64,000 nt of DNA from the NCBI GenBank assembly GCA_016712285.1, contig JADJRK010000001.1:2542001-2606000 (forward strand). Reading direction: 5' to 3'. The notes beneath the pieces are model-generated. The model did not search any database and was not told the origin of the DNA. It saw only the letters and a program-made list of their open reading frames with translations. This DNA comes from Planctomycetota bacterium (GTDB taxonomy: Bacteria > Planctomycetota > UBA8742 > UBA2392). A program made the translations under genes and the position numbers. How positions within the stretch are numbered: the first letter of the stretch is position 1; each line of letters starts with the position of its first letter. Below are positions 8,416 through 16,358 of this stretch, in pieces.

Positions 8416-9848
8416 CAGAACGCCCCCACGATGAACCAGCCATCGCCGCGACGCATCAGCCACCAGCGCGCGCCTGCGTCATCCTGCACCCCGAAGTAGT
8501 CGCGTTCGGCCCCGTCGCCGATCCACCAACCAAAGTGCACGCGCTCGACAGGCTGGGCGATGAGGCTTGAACTTCGGCCGCCATTCTGCCAGCGCAACGG
8601 CTTGCCGGCCTCGTCACACTCGACTTCCACTTCGTGCGGCTCGAACATCGTCGCCGGGCGGGGCGCCGCGCGGCGAAACGGTGCTGCGCCGAGTTCGAAC
8701 GGCTGCCATGCGAATGCACGCTCGGGACGCGGGTCGTGGGTCAGCTCGGCACGCACAACAGCGTTGCCCCCCAGGCGCCCGGTCAGTTCGTCCACGAGCT
8801 CACCCAGCGCGCGATCCGCCCCGTGGTCGCGGCTCGAAAACAGATCGCGCTGGGGCGGCTGGATCGTCCCCAGTAAAGGCACGCGTGCCTCGATGCCTTC
8901 AAACCAGCGCTCGCCCGTGTCTACGCTCTCGAAGCGCCCCAGCAGCAGCGCCGCCAGCGAGCGTGATTCGCGCGTGGGCCGCGTCAGCGCCAAGGCAAAC
9001 TTGACCGGCTCGCCCTCCGAGGCCCGCAAGCTGACTTCCAGCGCAAGCGCCCCGGCCGCCAACGCCGTCAACCGTTCTTCCAGCGCGACTGCCAGCCGCC
9101 GCAACGCAAAGAGCAGCGTATCGTGGCGGTCGGTCGGCCCCTCGAACTGGAGACTCTCGGCAACAATCTCGGGCTGTCGGAACGCCGGAAACTCCTCGGG
9201 CAACTCGCCTCGAAGCTCGCGCAGACGCGTGAGCAGCAGATTACTGAACCGCGAGGGCAGGCTTTCCAGCGGCTGGGCGGTCAGCTGCCCGATCGTGCGC
9301 AGCCCCAGCGCCGCAAAATGCGCCAGGTCCGAAGCCTCAACGCGCAGCGCGGCAACCGGGGCGTCGTCCAGCTGTCCCGCGCCGCTGAGCGCCAGCGCGT
9401 AGGCAGCCGTCGCGTTGCCGGCCAACCCCGTGCGCAGCGTGTAGCCGAGACGCTCCACACTCGCGGAGGCCTGGACGGCCAGCGCGGTCTCGGAGCCGAA
9501 CAGTCGTTCGCAGCCGGAGGTGTCGAGCAGGATGGCCCGCGGCAGATCAAGGTGCACGCGCGGCGAAAATTGCCCCAGGGCCGCGGCAAGGGCCTCGAAG
9601 TCGGCGAGTTCGGCCTCAGGGTTCTGCTCGACCAGAGCAAGGCTTGGGACCAGGCTGCGCGCGGCGGTGGCGGTCATGCCGGGGCGAACCCCCGCGTTGC
9701 AGGCCGCGGGCGACGCGTCGAGCAGCAGCACACTGTCCCCCCGCAACTCGACAACCGCGACAGGCTTAGCCTGCGGTTTGGGCGAGGCCCGTGTGATCCG
9801 CTCGGTGCGGAAGAACGGCAGATGTACGCACAGCCATCGAGTCATCAT
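8415..9848 (-). CDS. imuB: ImuB, Y-family polymerase-like hub protein
   Basis: ImuB (477 residues) is a catalytically dead Y-family polymerase homologue that links the beta clamp, ImuA and DnaE2. The N terminus LCVHLPFFRTERITRA replaces the acidic active-site motif of true Y-family enzymes, as is known for ImuB. Little-finger and C-terminal regions follow to about residue 470. It sits between imuA (which it overlaps by 83 bases) and dnaE2 (ATGA overlap). Two adjacent ATG codons (9848, 9845) can serve as start. Confidence 0.9.
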   Translation of the reverse strand: MMTRWLCVHLPFFRTERITRASPKPQAKPVAVVELRGDSVLLLDASPAACNAGVRPGMTATAARSLVPSLALVEQNPEAELADFEALAAALGQFSPRVHLDLPRAILLDTSGCERLFGSETALAVQASASVERLGYTLRTGLAGNATAAYALALSGAGQLDDAPVAALRVEASDLAHFAALGLRTIGQLTAQPLESLPSRFSNLLLTRLRELRGELPEEFPAFRQPEIVAESLQFEGPTDRHDTLLFALRRLAVALEERLTALAAGALALEVSLRASEGEPVKFALALTRPTRESRSLAALLLGRFESVDTGERWFEGIEARVPLLGTIQPPQRDLFSSRDHGADRALGELVDELTGRLGGNAVVRAELTHDPRPERAFAWQPFELGAAPFRRAAPRPATMFEPHEVEVECDEAGKPLRWQNGGRSSSLIAQPVERVHFGWWIGDGAERDYFGVQDDAGARWWLMRRGDGWFIVGAF

Positions 9849-10455
9849 CAAGCTCAAGCAGGATCGGCCGGGGCATCGCCGCGCCGCGCATGCGCAGGAC
9901 CTCGACCACAACGCGGCGGCCTGGGCCCGGTTCGCCGCAAACCATCAGGCGCAGGGCCCCCCAGCTCGCGCGCGAAAGCTCAGAGGGTGAACGCAGCAGC
10001 ATCAGCGTCTGGCCCGAATCTTCGGCCGCCAGTTGCAGCCGCCGCAGGTCGGTGTCGGTCAGCTTGGGCACGGCGGCCAGGGTTGCGGCAATGCTCTTCT
10101 CGCGCGCGATGCGGCCCAGCGCCCAAAGCGCATGCTTGCGGTTGCTCTCGCGCACAACCATCAGGCGGCCTAGATCGACGCCCAATGAAGCCGCGCCGGG
10201 GGGAAAGAACGTGCCCCCGGGCTCAACCAGCGCGCAGGCCTTGGCGGGAACCTGCGCCAGCGTCCGCAGGCCCAGCCACCAGGCGCCTTGCCCGGCCTCG
10301 CCAAAAATCTCAGTGACCGCGCCGCACGGCAGCCCGCCGCCCAATTGCTCGTCCAGGACCGGCACGCCAAGCGCAACGTAAGCCCGCGCACCGGGACGGT
10401 GCAGATCAACGGCGCGCAATGCAGCCAATTTGCCAGGCAACTCGGGTCGAAACAT
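9766..10455 (-). CDS. imuA: ImuA, RecA-like accessory protein of the mutagenesis cassette
   Basis: The 229-residue protein has the RecA-related fold expected for ImuA: GVPVLDEQLGGGLPCGAVTEIFGEAG near residues 30-55 resembles a degenerate Walker A region. MVVRESNRKHALWALGRIAREKSIAATLAAVPKL is typical of ImuA/SulA-like proteins. It is first in the imuA-imuB-dnaE2 operon. These cassettes are usually LexA-controlled, but I cannot recognise an SOS box in the upstream sequence because the motif varies between phyla. Confidence 0.85.
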   Translation of the reverse strand: MFRPELPGKLAALRAVDLHRPGARAYVALGVPVLDEQLGGGLPCGAVTEIFGEAGQGAWWLGLRTLAQVPAKACALVEPGGTFFPPGAASLGVDLGRLMVVRESNRKHALWALGRIAREKSIAATLAAVPKLTDTDLRRLQLAAEDSGQTLMLLRSPSELSRASWGALRLMVCGEPGPGRRVVVEVLRMRGAAMPRPILLELDDDSMAVRTSAVLPHRADHTGLAQTAG

Positions 10456-10758
10456 CGCCGATCAGTCTAGCATGATGGGCGACACGGCCAGCAGGCGGCG
10501 GCAGTTCCGTTGTGCGAAAGGTCCGCCGCGAACTCCTCGGCGCTGTCGAAATCCAGGGTCGCAATCGCCACGTAGGGCAGCACGCTGCCATCCGACCCCG
10601 AGAGCAAGAATCCAAAAGTATTTTGCGTGCGTAAGTTGCGGTGGCAGTTGCAGTTCCTGCCTCCTGCATCCCGCCGCCTGCCTCTTTTTTTCCAAATCCT
10701 GTGTCCGCGGCTTCCTGGGGGTGAGGGGTGAGAGAGAAGGCCCCGACAGGAAGCCGCC
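10456..10758. other. Divergent intergenic region, with possible tiny minus-strand ORF
   Basis: This is the promoter region between imuA and the unknown plus-strand gene. One minus-strand frame ending at a TAG (10467-10469), 11 bases before the imuA start, encodes a protein-like stretch containing LPYVAIATLDFDSAEEFAA, about 38 residues from a GTG. It may be a very small first gene of the imuA operon or a gene fragment. GGGGTGAGGGGTGAGAG near 10718-10735 is purine-rich, and the ribosome binding site of the plus-strand gene is not obvious. Confidence 0.3.
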
Positions 10759-11835
10759 ATGATCACCGGATGCGAAGACCTGCTTACCCAAACGCCGCCG
10801 CATACTGCCGACGCCGACACCAACTCGATCTGGGCTGTCGGGTTCAAGCGGCTGCAAAACGTGGTCCTGCGCATGGACCTGGCCTTTGAACGCGAGTTTG
10901 TCGAAGACGCGCTTGCCGGCGTCAAAGCCACCCAGCACGCCGCCACCAACGAACGCAATCGCATGGCTGAAGCCTGCCTGAGCGCCACGGCGCCGCAGGT
11001 GCGCCTTCGCATCAGTCAGCCGCAACTCGAAAACAACGACCGGCGCGGCATGATCCTGTGCGAGATGCGCCAGCAGATTGATTTGCTCAGCATAAAGCTG
11101 CTCAACGAAGAGTTGGGCGACGAGTCGCCGCTCAAAGACGATTTCGTGTGGCGGCACTTCGGCAAGAACGCGAGCGAAGAACGGCTGATCGAGCTGCGCG
11201 AGATGCTGCGAAGCACCGAGCCGCGCAAGCGCTCGAGCAGCCACCGGCGCCGGCGCCGTCGTGGTTCTTCGGATGGTGAAATCTTCGAGAGCTACGGCGA
11301 GAATTACGAGCGCTATGAGAACAACTTCGAGCGCACGGATGCTGCGCCAAAGCCGCAAGTCAGCAATGCCTATGAGATGCTCAAGGCCAGGGGCGAGCAG
11401 ATGAACCGGCTCGCCGCTGATGTGCAACGCAAGTTCGCACAGAGTTCGGCGGGACGCCCAGGCAACGGCATCGGCGAGGCGCCGATGCCACTTGCTGCTG
11501 ATCCACTTACTGCTAAGCCTGGCTTGCCTACTCGTGCGCAGATTGCTGCGGACCCTCAGCTGGCGGCCATGTTCGCCGATCGCGATCGCAAGATGGCCAT
11601 GCAGGACAAGTGGGTGAAGTCGATGGAAGAGCGGCTTGGCCGGGGCGACCCGAACGAGCTGGTCCCCGAGTTTCCCGCTGAGCTGTATGTTGAGCTGGTT
11701 GAAGCCGCCAAGGTCTCGCCCCAAGCCGCCAACTTCAAAGCACTGGTAGATGCGGCGATGATCCGCCGCAAGCAACAGCAAGAAGACCTGCAGCAGCAAG
11801 CCTCCGGGGGTAGGCCAGCCACCCCGGCTGCCTGA
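10759..11835 (+). CDS. Unknown protein with basic and acidic low-complexity linker
   Basis: I do not recognise this 358-residue protein. Its N-terminal 150 residues look globular and helical (LAGVKATQHAATNERNRMAE, LIELREMLRSTEPRK). A strongly basic run (SSSHRRRRRRG, about 160-170) follows, then an acidic aromatic stretch (EIFESYGENYERYENNFE). The C-terminal half is helical and rich in Ala, Arg and Gln. No signal peptide or membrane segment is visible. The basic run suggests nucleic-acid or phosphate contact, which is inference only. Confidence 0.65.
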   Translation: MITGCEDLLTQTPPHTADADTNSIWAVGFKRLQNVVLRMDLAFEREFVEDALAGVKATQHAATNERNRMAEACLSATAPQVRLRISQPQLENNDRRGMILCEMRQQIDLLSIKLLNEELGDESPLKDDFVWRHFGKNASEERLIELREMLRSTEPRKRSSSHRRRRRRGSSDGEIFESYGENYERYENNFERTDAAPKPQVSNAYEMLKARGEQMNRLAADVQRKFAQSSAGRPGNGIGEAPMPLAADPLTAKPGLPTRAQIAADPQLAAMFADRDRKMAMQDKWVKSMEERLGRGDPNELVPEFPAELYVELVEAAKVSPQAANFKALVDAAMIRRKQQQEDLQQQASGGRPATPAA

Positions 11836-12046
11836 CCGGGAGCGCAGGCTTCCAGCCTGCACCCGGAGCGGACGTCCCGTCCACTCCGCCGGACACGGCC
11901 AGGATGGCCGCGTCCAATGCAGCCGGGACGGCTGCGCTCCCCTACCTGCAACATCACAAACCCCGCATGCGGGGGCGGTGGCAATTTGTCGTAGTGGCAT
12001 TGGCTTCCAGCCAATGTGGTTCCACGGGCTTCCAGCCCGTGGCGAA

Positions 12047-12095
12047 CAGGCGCTGGCTTGCCCGCAGTAGCTTCAGCGAAGGCGGGAAGCGCCTG
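12047..12095 (-). repeat. Dispersed palindromic repeat, copy 1
   Basis: The outer arms CAGGCGCT / AGCGCCTG and inner arms CCCGC / GCGGG form a large hairpin. On the minus strand its core reads CCCGCCTTCGCTGAAGCT, nearly the same as a second copy at 18389-18424. Translated, both copies give a peptide of the type PAFAEA(T/S)AG. Confidence 0.6.
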
Positions 12096-12156
12096 CAACG
12101 ACATCGCCTGGAAGGCGATGCCACTTACTGCGGGGTCATAGGGCGGGACGCCCGCG

Positions 12157-12555
12157 CTACCGTTGTCGCCGCCGGCGTTCGCGTTCGCGGCACGCTACCC
12201 GCCGCTCATAGCGCGCCTGCCGCCACACCGGTCGATCCCAGGAATCGCTTGTCCCGAACCCGTAGGCAACAGCGATGGCGTGCCAGCCCGTAGAGCACCA
12301 ATCATCAACGGGCATGAAAAAGTCCTGCCGAGTGTCGCCGTTTCGCGCGCGGGCGCCGCGTTCCGGCCCGAGGTCGGGGTCGCGCGTGCACAGGGGTTCA
12401 TCGCCATCGCGCAACTCGCAACACCGGAACGTCCACCACGAGTCAGGATCGCGCACGGCATAGTCGCAGGCCCATCCCGGGCACTGGCCCCTGGCAACAG
12501 CGTTAGCGGCCCGCAGCAATCGACGGTCTAGCGGAGAGCAAATGTAATGGCGCAA
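12157..12555 (-). CDS. Possible small Cys/Trp-rich protein
   Basis: A 132-residue open frame (TTG start) with a plausible protein composition: CPGWACDYAVRDPDSWWTFR and DDWCSTGWHAIAVAYGFG. Six cysteines suggest metal binding. It ends in a very basic tail (RERERRRRQR). It lies inside the hairpin-rich region, has no clear ribosome binding site and matches no family I know, so it may be a remnant. Confidence 0.35.
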   Translation of the reverse strand: MRHYICSPLDRRLLRAANAVARGQCPGWACDYAVRDPDSWWTFRCCELRDGDEPLCTRDPDLGPERGARARNGDTRQDFFMPVDDWCSTGWHAIAVAYGFGTSDSWDRPVWRQARYERRVACRERERRRRQR

Positions 12556-12844
12556 AGGATTCGCAGGCCACAGCCTGCGCGGTAGGTTGGAGCAAGCATG
12601 ATAGATCGAACGCGACGCGTAAGCCAGCGCCCCGGCCTGCGGAGCAGGCCCACAATGTTAGCCCCCGGCGTCAGCCGGGGGTCCCCGAGCCAATGATTTC
12701 AAGCCCCGGAGGGGCGACACACTCGCGGCCCGGCCTGCCGTGAGCCTGTCGAACGGGCCATGAGAACCGTTCGGCCACAAGCGGCCGTTGTGCCGGCGCT
12801 CCGCGCCACGAAACGTGGGTGGCGTCAAGCGCAAACGCACTTGC

Positions 12845-14332
12845 TCACTCACCAAGACGCTCAAATGGCAGCCTTAGTAAGGAGTCCTTCATGTATTTCA
12901 CAGTGTCATGCTTGACGTCTGCCTGCTTACGATAGCACTGCCACTCAGCAATTGCGTCATAGACGCAATGACACAGGTATGAATAGACCGCCTCTGCCCC
13001 GCGCAGCTCGGAAAAGTGAGGGTGCCGTTTATTCACCATGACCATGATGTCCGATTTCCCTACATCGGTAACAAAATAGGGGTCGAACGGAGAATGTTCG
13101 TCCGACAGGTACACTTTGTAGGTCGTGTTGCCGATCTTGCCGTGAAAGGTCGGTTCTTCACTTGCCATTGAGTCAATGACTGGCTTCATCGCCTTCTTTA
13201 GTACTTCGGGAGCCGGGACCTCCGTCAGCTGCACCTTATCGACAAACTCCTTGCTCTCCATTTCGGTTCGGAGTCTATCGACGGCGCTCTGCACCTCCGC
13301 TTCGTTGGGACCGCGCGAATCTCCGCCCTTAGTTCGGTGATCCTTCGCGATCTTCATGAAGTCCTGGGCACATTCTTTCAGCTTTTCCTGGAGCTGATCC
13401 TCCTCGTCGGCGCTCCAAAGAATGTCATCCTTGGTGTGGCTTACGTCAAAGTCATCCAAATGTATTTCTCCAACTATTCGTTGGTTGACCAAGTCGTTGC
13501 TTCCAAGCATCTGACCGTAAATGCTTTCAGGCCGCCACGCATCCGGGTGGCCCATAATCATTCGTCCACGGCGAAGCACGGAAAACCCCGCCTTTGGACG
13601 TCCGCCTTGCTTCAGAATCGCAATCCAACCGTGAACCTTCTTCTTGCCAATAGTGAAGGCGAAGTCGCGGTGATAGGGCTGGCCGTCCTTAGCCTTCAAG
13701 AAGTCCTTCTCAGGCAAGTACTCCAGAGCCTTGCCATCCCACTCCAAGTGCAACTCTCCTGAAGTGAGATCGTGGCGGTACATTGAGCTCAAAAAATCCT
13801 TAATCTTTCCTAGACGCCTCCCGGCGATCTTTTGGTGCAGGCTTCGGATTTCAATTATTGTGTAATGGGCGTCTTTGTCCTTCGCTTTGGTTTTGTGCCC
13901 AAGATCAGCCTTGCCACTGGCGACGCTTTCCACGTCAATTGTGACCGTGTGTTCGTCCGCTTCGCCCAGCCGCTTCGTGGTGATCGTCCAAGTGTCGCCA
14001 AGCCAGCAGGCCGCCGTTTTCATGCCCATCCCATACTGGGAACGACCAGAATCGTCTTCGGGCACTCGTCCCATCTCAAGCGCCCGTTCAAGCTCACGGA
14101 ATGACATGCCCATCGCGTTGTCATAAATCCGTATCAGCCCGCGCTTCTTATCATAGGCAATGCTGACCTCCAGCTTGCTCTCTGCTTTCCTGTAAGCGGC
14201 AGAGAGTGCCTTCCGATTGTTGGCGTACGACTGGGTTGAGTTATCAACAAACTCGGCAAGGGCGTGCCAGTGTGTATAGGACAGGCGACGGTAGTTGCGA
14301 ATAATGTCGGGACCAATCTTGAGTGTAATCAT
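12845..14332 (-). CDS. MORC-like (paraMORC) GHKL ATPase of a defence cassette
   Basis: The 495-residue product starts at ATG 14332, which overlaps the nuclease stop (ATGA). It has the Bergerat ATP-binding fold: N-box HALAEFVDNS (Glu27, Asp30, Asn31), G1 box DNAMGMS (71-77) and G2 box YGMGMKTA (100-107). The GMGMKTA form is typical of the MORC/paraMORC branch rather than MutL or histidine kinases. An S5-like segment and a long helical C-terminal region follow. Related ATPases occur in restriction-modification operons with SF2 helicases and nucleases, where they are thought to remodel DNA-protein complexes. It is last in the four-gene operon. Base composition is visibly less GC-rich than in flanking genes, suggesting transfer. 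Confidence 0.85.
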   Translation of the reverse strand: MITLKIGPDIIRNYRRLSYTHWHALAEFVDNSTQSYANNRKALSAAYRKAESKLEVSIAYDKKRGLIRIYDNAMGMSFRELERALEMGRVPEDDSGRSQYGMGMKTAACWLGDTWTITTKRLGEADEHTVTIDVESVASGKADLGHKTKAKDKDAHYTIIEIRSLHQKIAGRRLGKIKDFLSSMYRHDLTSGELHLEWDGKALEYLPEKDFLKAKDGQPYHRDFAFTIGKKKVHGWIAILKQGGRPKAGFSVLRRGRMIMGHPDAWRPESIYGQMLGSNDLVNQRIVGEIHLDDFDVSHTKDDILWSADEEDQLQEKLKECAQDFMKIAKDHRTKGGDSRGPNEAEVQSAVDRLRTEMESKEFVDKVQLTEVPAPEVLKKAMKPVIDSMASEEPTFHGKIGNTTYKVYLSDEHSPFDPYFVTDVGKSDIMVMVNKRHPHFSELRGAEAVYSYLCHCVYDAIAEWQCYRKQADVKHDTVKYMKDSLLRLPFERLGE

Positions 14333-15132
14333 GAGGTTCTCACTCTCTTCGCCTGCTCCAATAGCAGTTCCCCAGAAGCTAGGCTCTTTATGACATAGTA
14401 AGGTTGCCTTACATTTAGCGGGCAACGGCCAGTAGGAAACAGCCAGACGCGATCCTTGCTTGCGAGCGCCTTCCATCTTGTCGGGCAGCCGTTCATCAGC
14501 AAGCGCACTTCATCGCCGTCGCCTAATTTGAGCGCGGCGGGCGACGCGAGCCGTAGTGAACGAGGTAGGACGGGGTCCACTTCACAGTAGGTCACAATCT
14601 CTTCAGGCATTAGACGCGGGTAGTCCCCATTCATGCGCAGTATGTATTGATTATTCTGCGCTTGAAACAGTTCTACAACACCCAGCAGTGTGTTGTACTT
14701 GCGTAACCATGGTTCCCACGCCGGAACGCCTGAGTTAACGAGGACATAGGCTGAAGGCTGCTCCCCACGAACCATTTGATGGAGTAGAGAACGGTTTAGC
14801 TCGGGTTCTGCTGCATGAAGCGCGTTTACGTGCTCCACGCCATATTGACCGCTGGAGAAGATCGACACTTGCCGCATTACGTGGCCTTCCAGCGGATGAC
14901 TAGCCAGTTCGACCTCGACGACCCACCAGTGTCGATATCTGCGCTCAATCAGTGCGAGGTCCGGATGCGCACAACCCTCCGGCGACCAGACCGGGGCCTT
15001 GAAGGGCACCAAGTAGAATTCTGGAAACAGGTCCAGCCGACGATCCAGCAAGATGCGCTCATAGTCCCGCTCGTAGATGGCGTCTGGAGCCACCGGTTCA
15101 TACCACATTCCAGAATGGAGCAGCCTCGGCAA
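14329..15132 (-). CDS. Putative PD-(D/E)XK-type nuclease of the defence cassette
   Basis: The 267-residue protein carries a nuclease-like core: helix ERDYERILLD (21-30), then HPDLALIERRYRHWWVVEVEL (57-76) with Asp58 and Glu73/Glu75 on consecutive strands. This is the D...ExE/K layout of restriction-endonuclease folds, with Glu where Lys is usual. The C-terminal part is unassigned. It lies three bases after the helicase gene and overlaps the ATPase gene. The most likely role is cleavage of unmodified or foreign DNA. The nuclease call rests on motif spacing and context, not on a recognised family name. The start may instead be the ATG at 15108. Confidence 0.6.
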   Translation of the reverse strand: MPRLLHSGMWYEPVAPDAIYERDYERILLDRRLDLFPEFYLVPFKAPVWSPEGCAHPDLALIERRYRHWWVVEVELASHPLEGHVMRQVSIFSSGQYGVEHVNALHAAEPELNRSLLHQMVRGEQPSAYVLVNSGVPAWEPWLRKYNTLLGVVELFQAQNNQYILRMNGDYPRLMPEEIVTYCEVDPVLPRSLRLASPAALKLGDGDEVRLLMNGCPTRWKALASKDRVWLFPTGRCPLNVRQPYYVIKSLASGELLLEQAKRVRTS

Positions 15133-15135
15133 AAG

Positions 15136-16344
15136 TCACCCGTCGGTTCCGCTTGCAACAAGCCAGGTAATGCGTTCAACTGAACGAAGCGTGTTCTCTT
15201 CTTCTCGCAGTCGCTGTTCTTCTGGCTCTGTTGCATACAGCGTGTATACGATCGCATGACTCTTGTTTGGCGCCGGTCGCAACACGCGACCCAGTCGCTG
15301 AATTCGCTGGCGAGCACTTGCTGTTGCGCTGGCAATGACGGCCACCGCTGTCTCCGGCACATTGAGCCCTTCATCAAGCGCCCTGCAGGCCACCAGAATG
15401 TCATACACACCTCGCCTAAAGAGGAGCAAGTTCTGGCGCCTCAGCGCTGGTCCAAGGCGAGAGTGATAAATTGTCACGCTGCACCCACGTTCATCAAGAC
15501 TCGCACGGATTGCCTCCGCCGATCTGATATCTTCGTGAAAAATGAGCGTGCGCGCGCCTCGCGCCTTTTCAGCAATTTTCGCTGCGACTGGAATGCGCAT
15601 CGTTGCCCCGGCTACAACGCGCGCGCGACGAAGCAAGAGGTGCTTCAGAGCTTCGGCTGTGTCTGGGTCCGTCTTTGCACGCCGAACCAGCTTTGCAACA
15701 CGCTTCGACAGCTTGTCGTACGCATCTTGCTCGTCGCCAAGAAGAGGAACCTTAACGTTGCAAAGTTCAAATGGAGCCAATACACCATCCGCCGCAGCAT
15801 CCTCAAGCAGGTACTGAAACACAATCTTCCCAAGTTGGGGGATGAGTGCTTCTTCCAGTCCGGCGTCATACTCTCGTTCAGGAGTAGCAGACATTCCGAG
15901 GGTGCTGGAGAAGTTACCGCCAAGTGCTTTCACGTTCTCTGGGCTTGCAGCACGGTGACACTCATCCACGATTAGCATCACCGAGGGCAAGGCACTGAAG
16001 ACGGCCTTTAGTTTTCGAGCCGTGTTGATGACGGCGATGTTTATGCGTAAAGGCAACTTTGGTCTGCCTCGCCCAGACCAAGCCGCAATATCCTCGAGAG
16101 GGACACCAGCCTCATCCTGTAGACTAACGTGCCATTGATCTAAGAGCGCCAACGTAGGGACAACGATGAGCACGCGGCCGTCCGGATGTCTTTGAAGAAA
16201 CTCGATGATGCACAACTCGGCGAAGATCGTCTTGCCTCCGCCTGTTACTACTTTGACGATGCCATGATGGCCATTGCTTACCCAAGCTCCTAGCGCGGCG
16301 CGTTGCCATTTTCGCGGCGAAATGTGTGGCGCTAGCGAGTACAT
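15136..16344 (-). CDS. Superfamily II DNA helicase/translocase of the defence cassette
   Basis: The protein (402 residues from ATG 16344; an upstream in-frame start at 16419 would overlap the methyltransferase) has the complete SF2 set. The Q-like motif SPRKWQRAAL is followed by Walker A VTGGGKT, VPTLALLDQW (motif Ia region), DECH (motif II), SATP (motif III), RALDEGLNVPET (motif V) and QRIQRLGRVLRP (motif VI). This is the RecA-tandem form seen in type I/III restriction helicases and XPB-like proteins, without extra nuclease domains. It presumably pumps or remodels DNA for the neighbouring nuclease. Confidence 0.9.
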   Translation of the reverse strand: MYSLAPHISPRKWQRAALGAWVSNGHHGIVKVVTGGGKTIFAELCIIEFLQRHPDGRVLIVVPTLALLDQWHVSLQDEAGVPLEDIAAWSGRGRPKLPLRINIAVINTARKLKAVFSALPSVMLIVDECHRAASPENVKALGGNFSSTLGMSATPEREYDAGLEEALIPQLGKIVFQYLLEDAAADGVLAPFELCNVKVPLLGDEQDAYDKLSKRVAKLVRRAKTDPDTAEALKHLLLRRARVVAGATMRIPVAAKIAEKARGARTLIFHEDIRSAEAIRASLDERGCSVTIYHSRLGPALRRQNLLLFRRGVYDILVACRALDEGLNVPETAVAVIASATASARQRIQRLGRVLRPAPNKSHAIVYTLYATEPEEQRLREEENTLRSVERITWLVASGTDG

Positions 16345-16358
16345 TCTCGATTGTGTTC

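Larger units (their letters stand above)
11844..12715. repeat. Array of short perfect hairpins with recurrent loops
   Basis: At least a dozen hairpins occur in about 870 bases. Loop TTCCA or its complement TGGAA: 11844-11860, 11998-12016, 12022-12042 (8-bp arms), 12102-12120. Loop GGGAC or GTCCC: 11870-11882, 11919-11935, 12141-12153. Loop AGGAT: 11891-11915 (10-bp arms, one mismatch). Others: 11961-11974, 12562-12579, 12634-12650, 12662-12681 (8-bp arms around GTCA), 12703-12715. Arms differ in sequence while loops recur, so they are not copies of one unit but a structural family like extragenic palindromic elements. Confidence 0.7.

Noticed and set aside
10462..12000. Long minus-strand open frame of 512 codons
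   Set aside because: It is the antisense shadow of the plus-strand gene at 10759-11835 and runs through the hairpin region; high GC gives long empty frames.
11844..12715. CRISPR array
   Set aside because: The hairpins differ in sequence, are unevenly spaced and there are no constant direct repeats or cas genes.
12845..14332. MutL or histidine kinase
   Set aside because: The G2 box GMGMKTA and the absence of a MutL linker, DHp or receiver domain point to the MORC-like branch.
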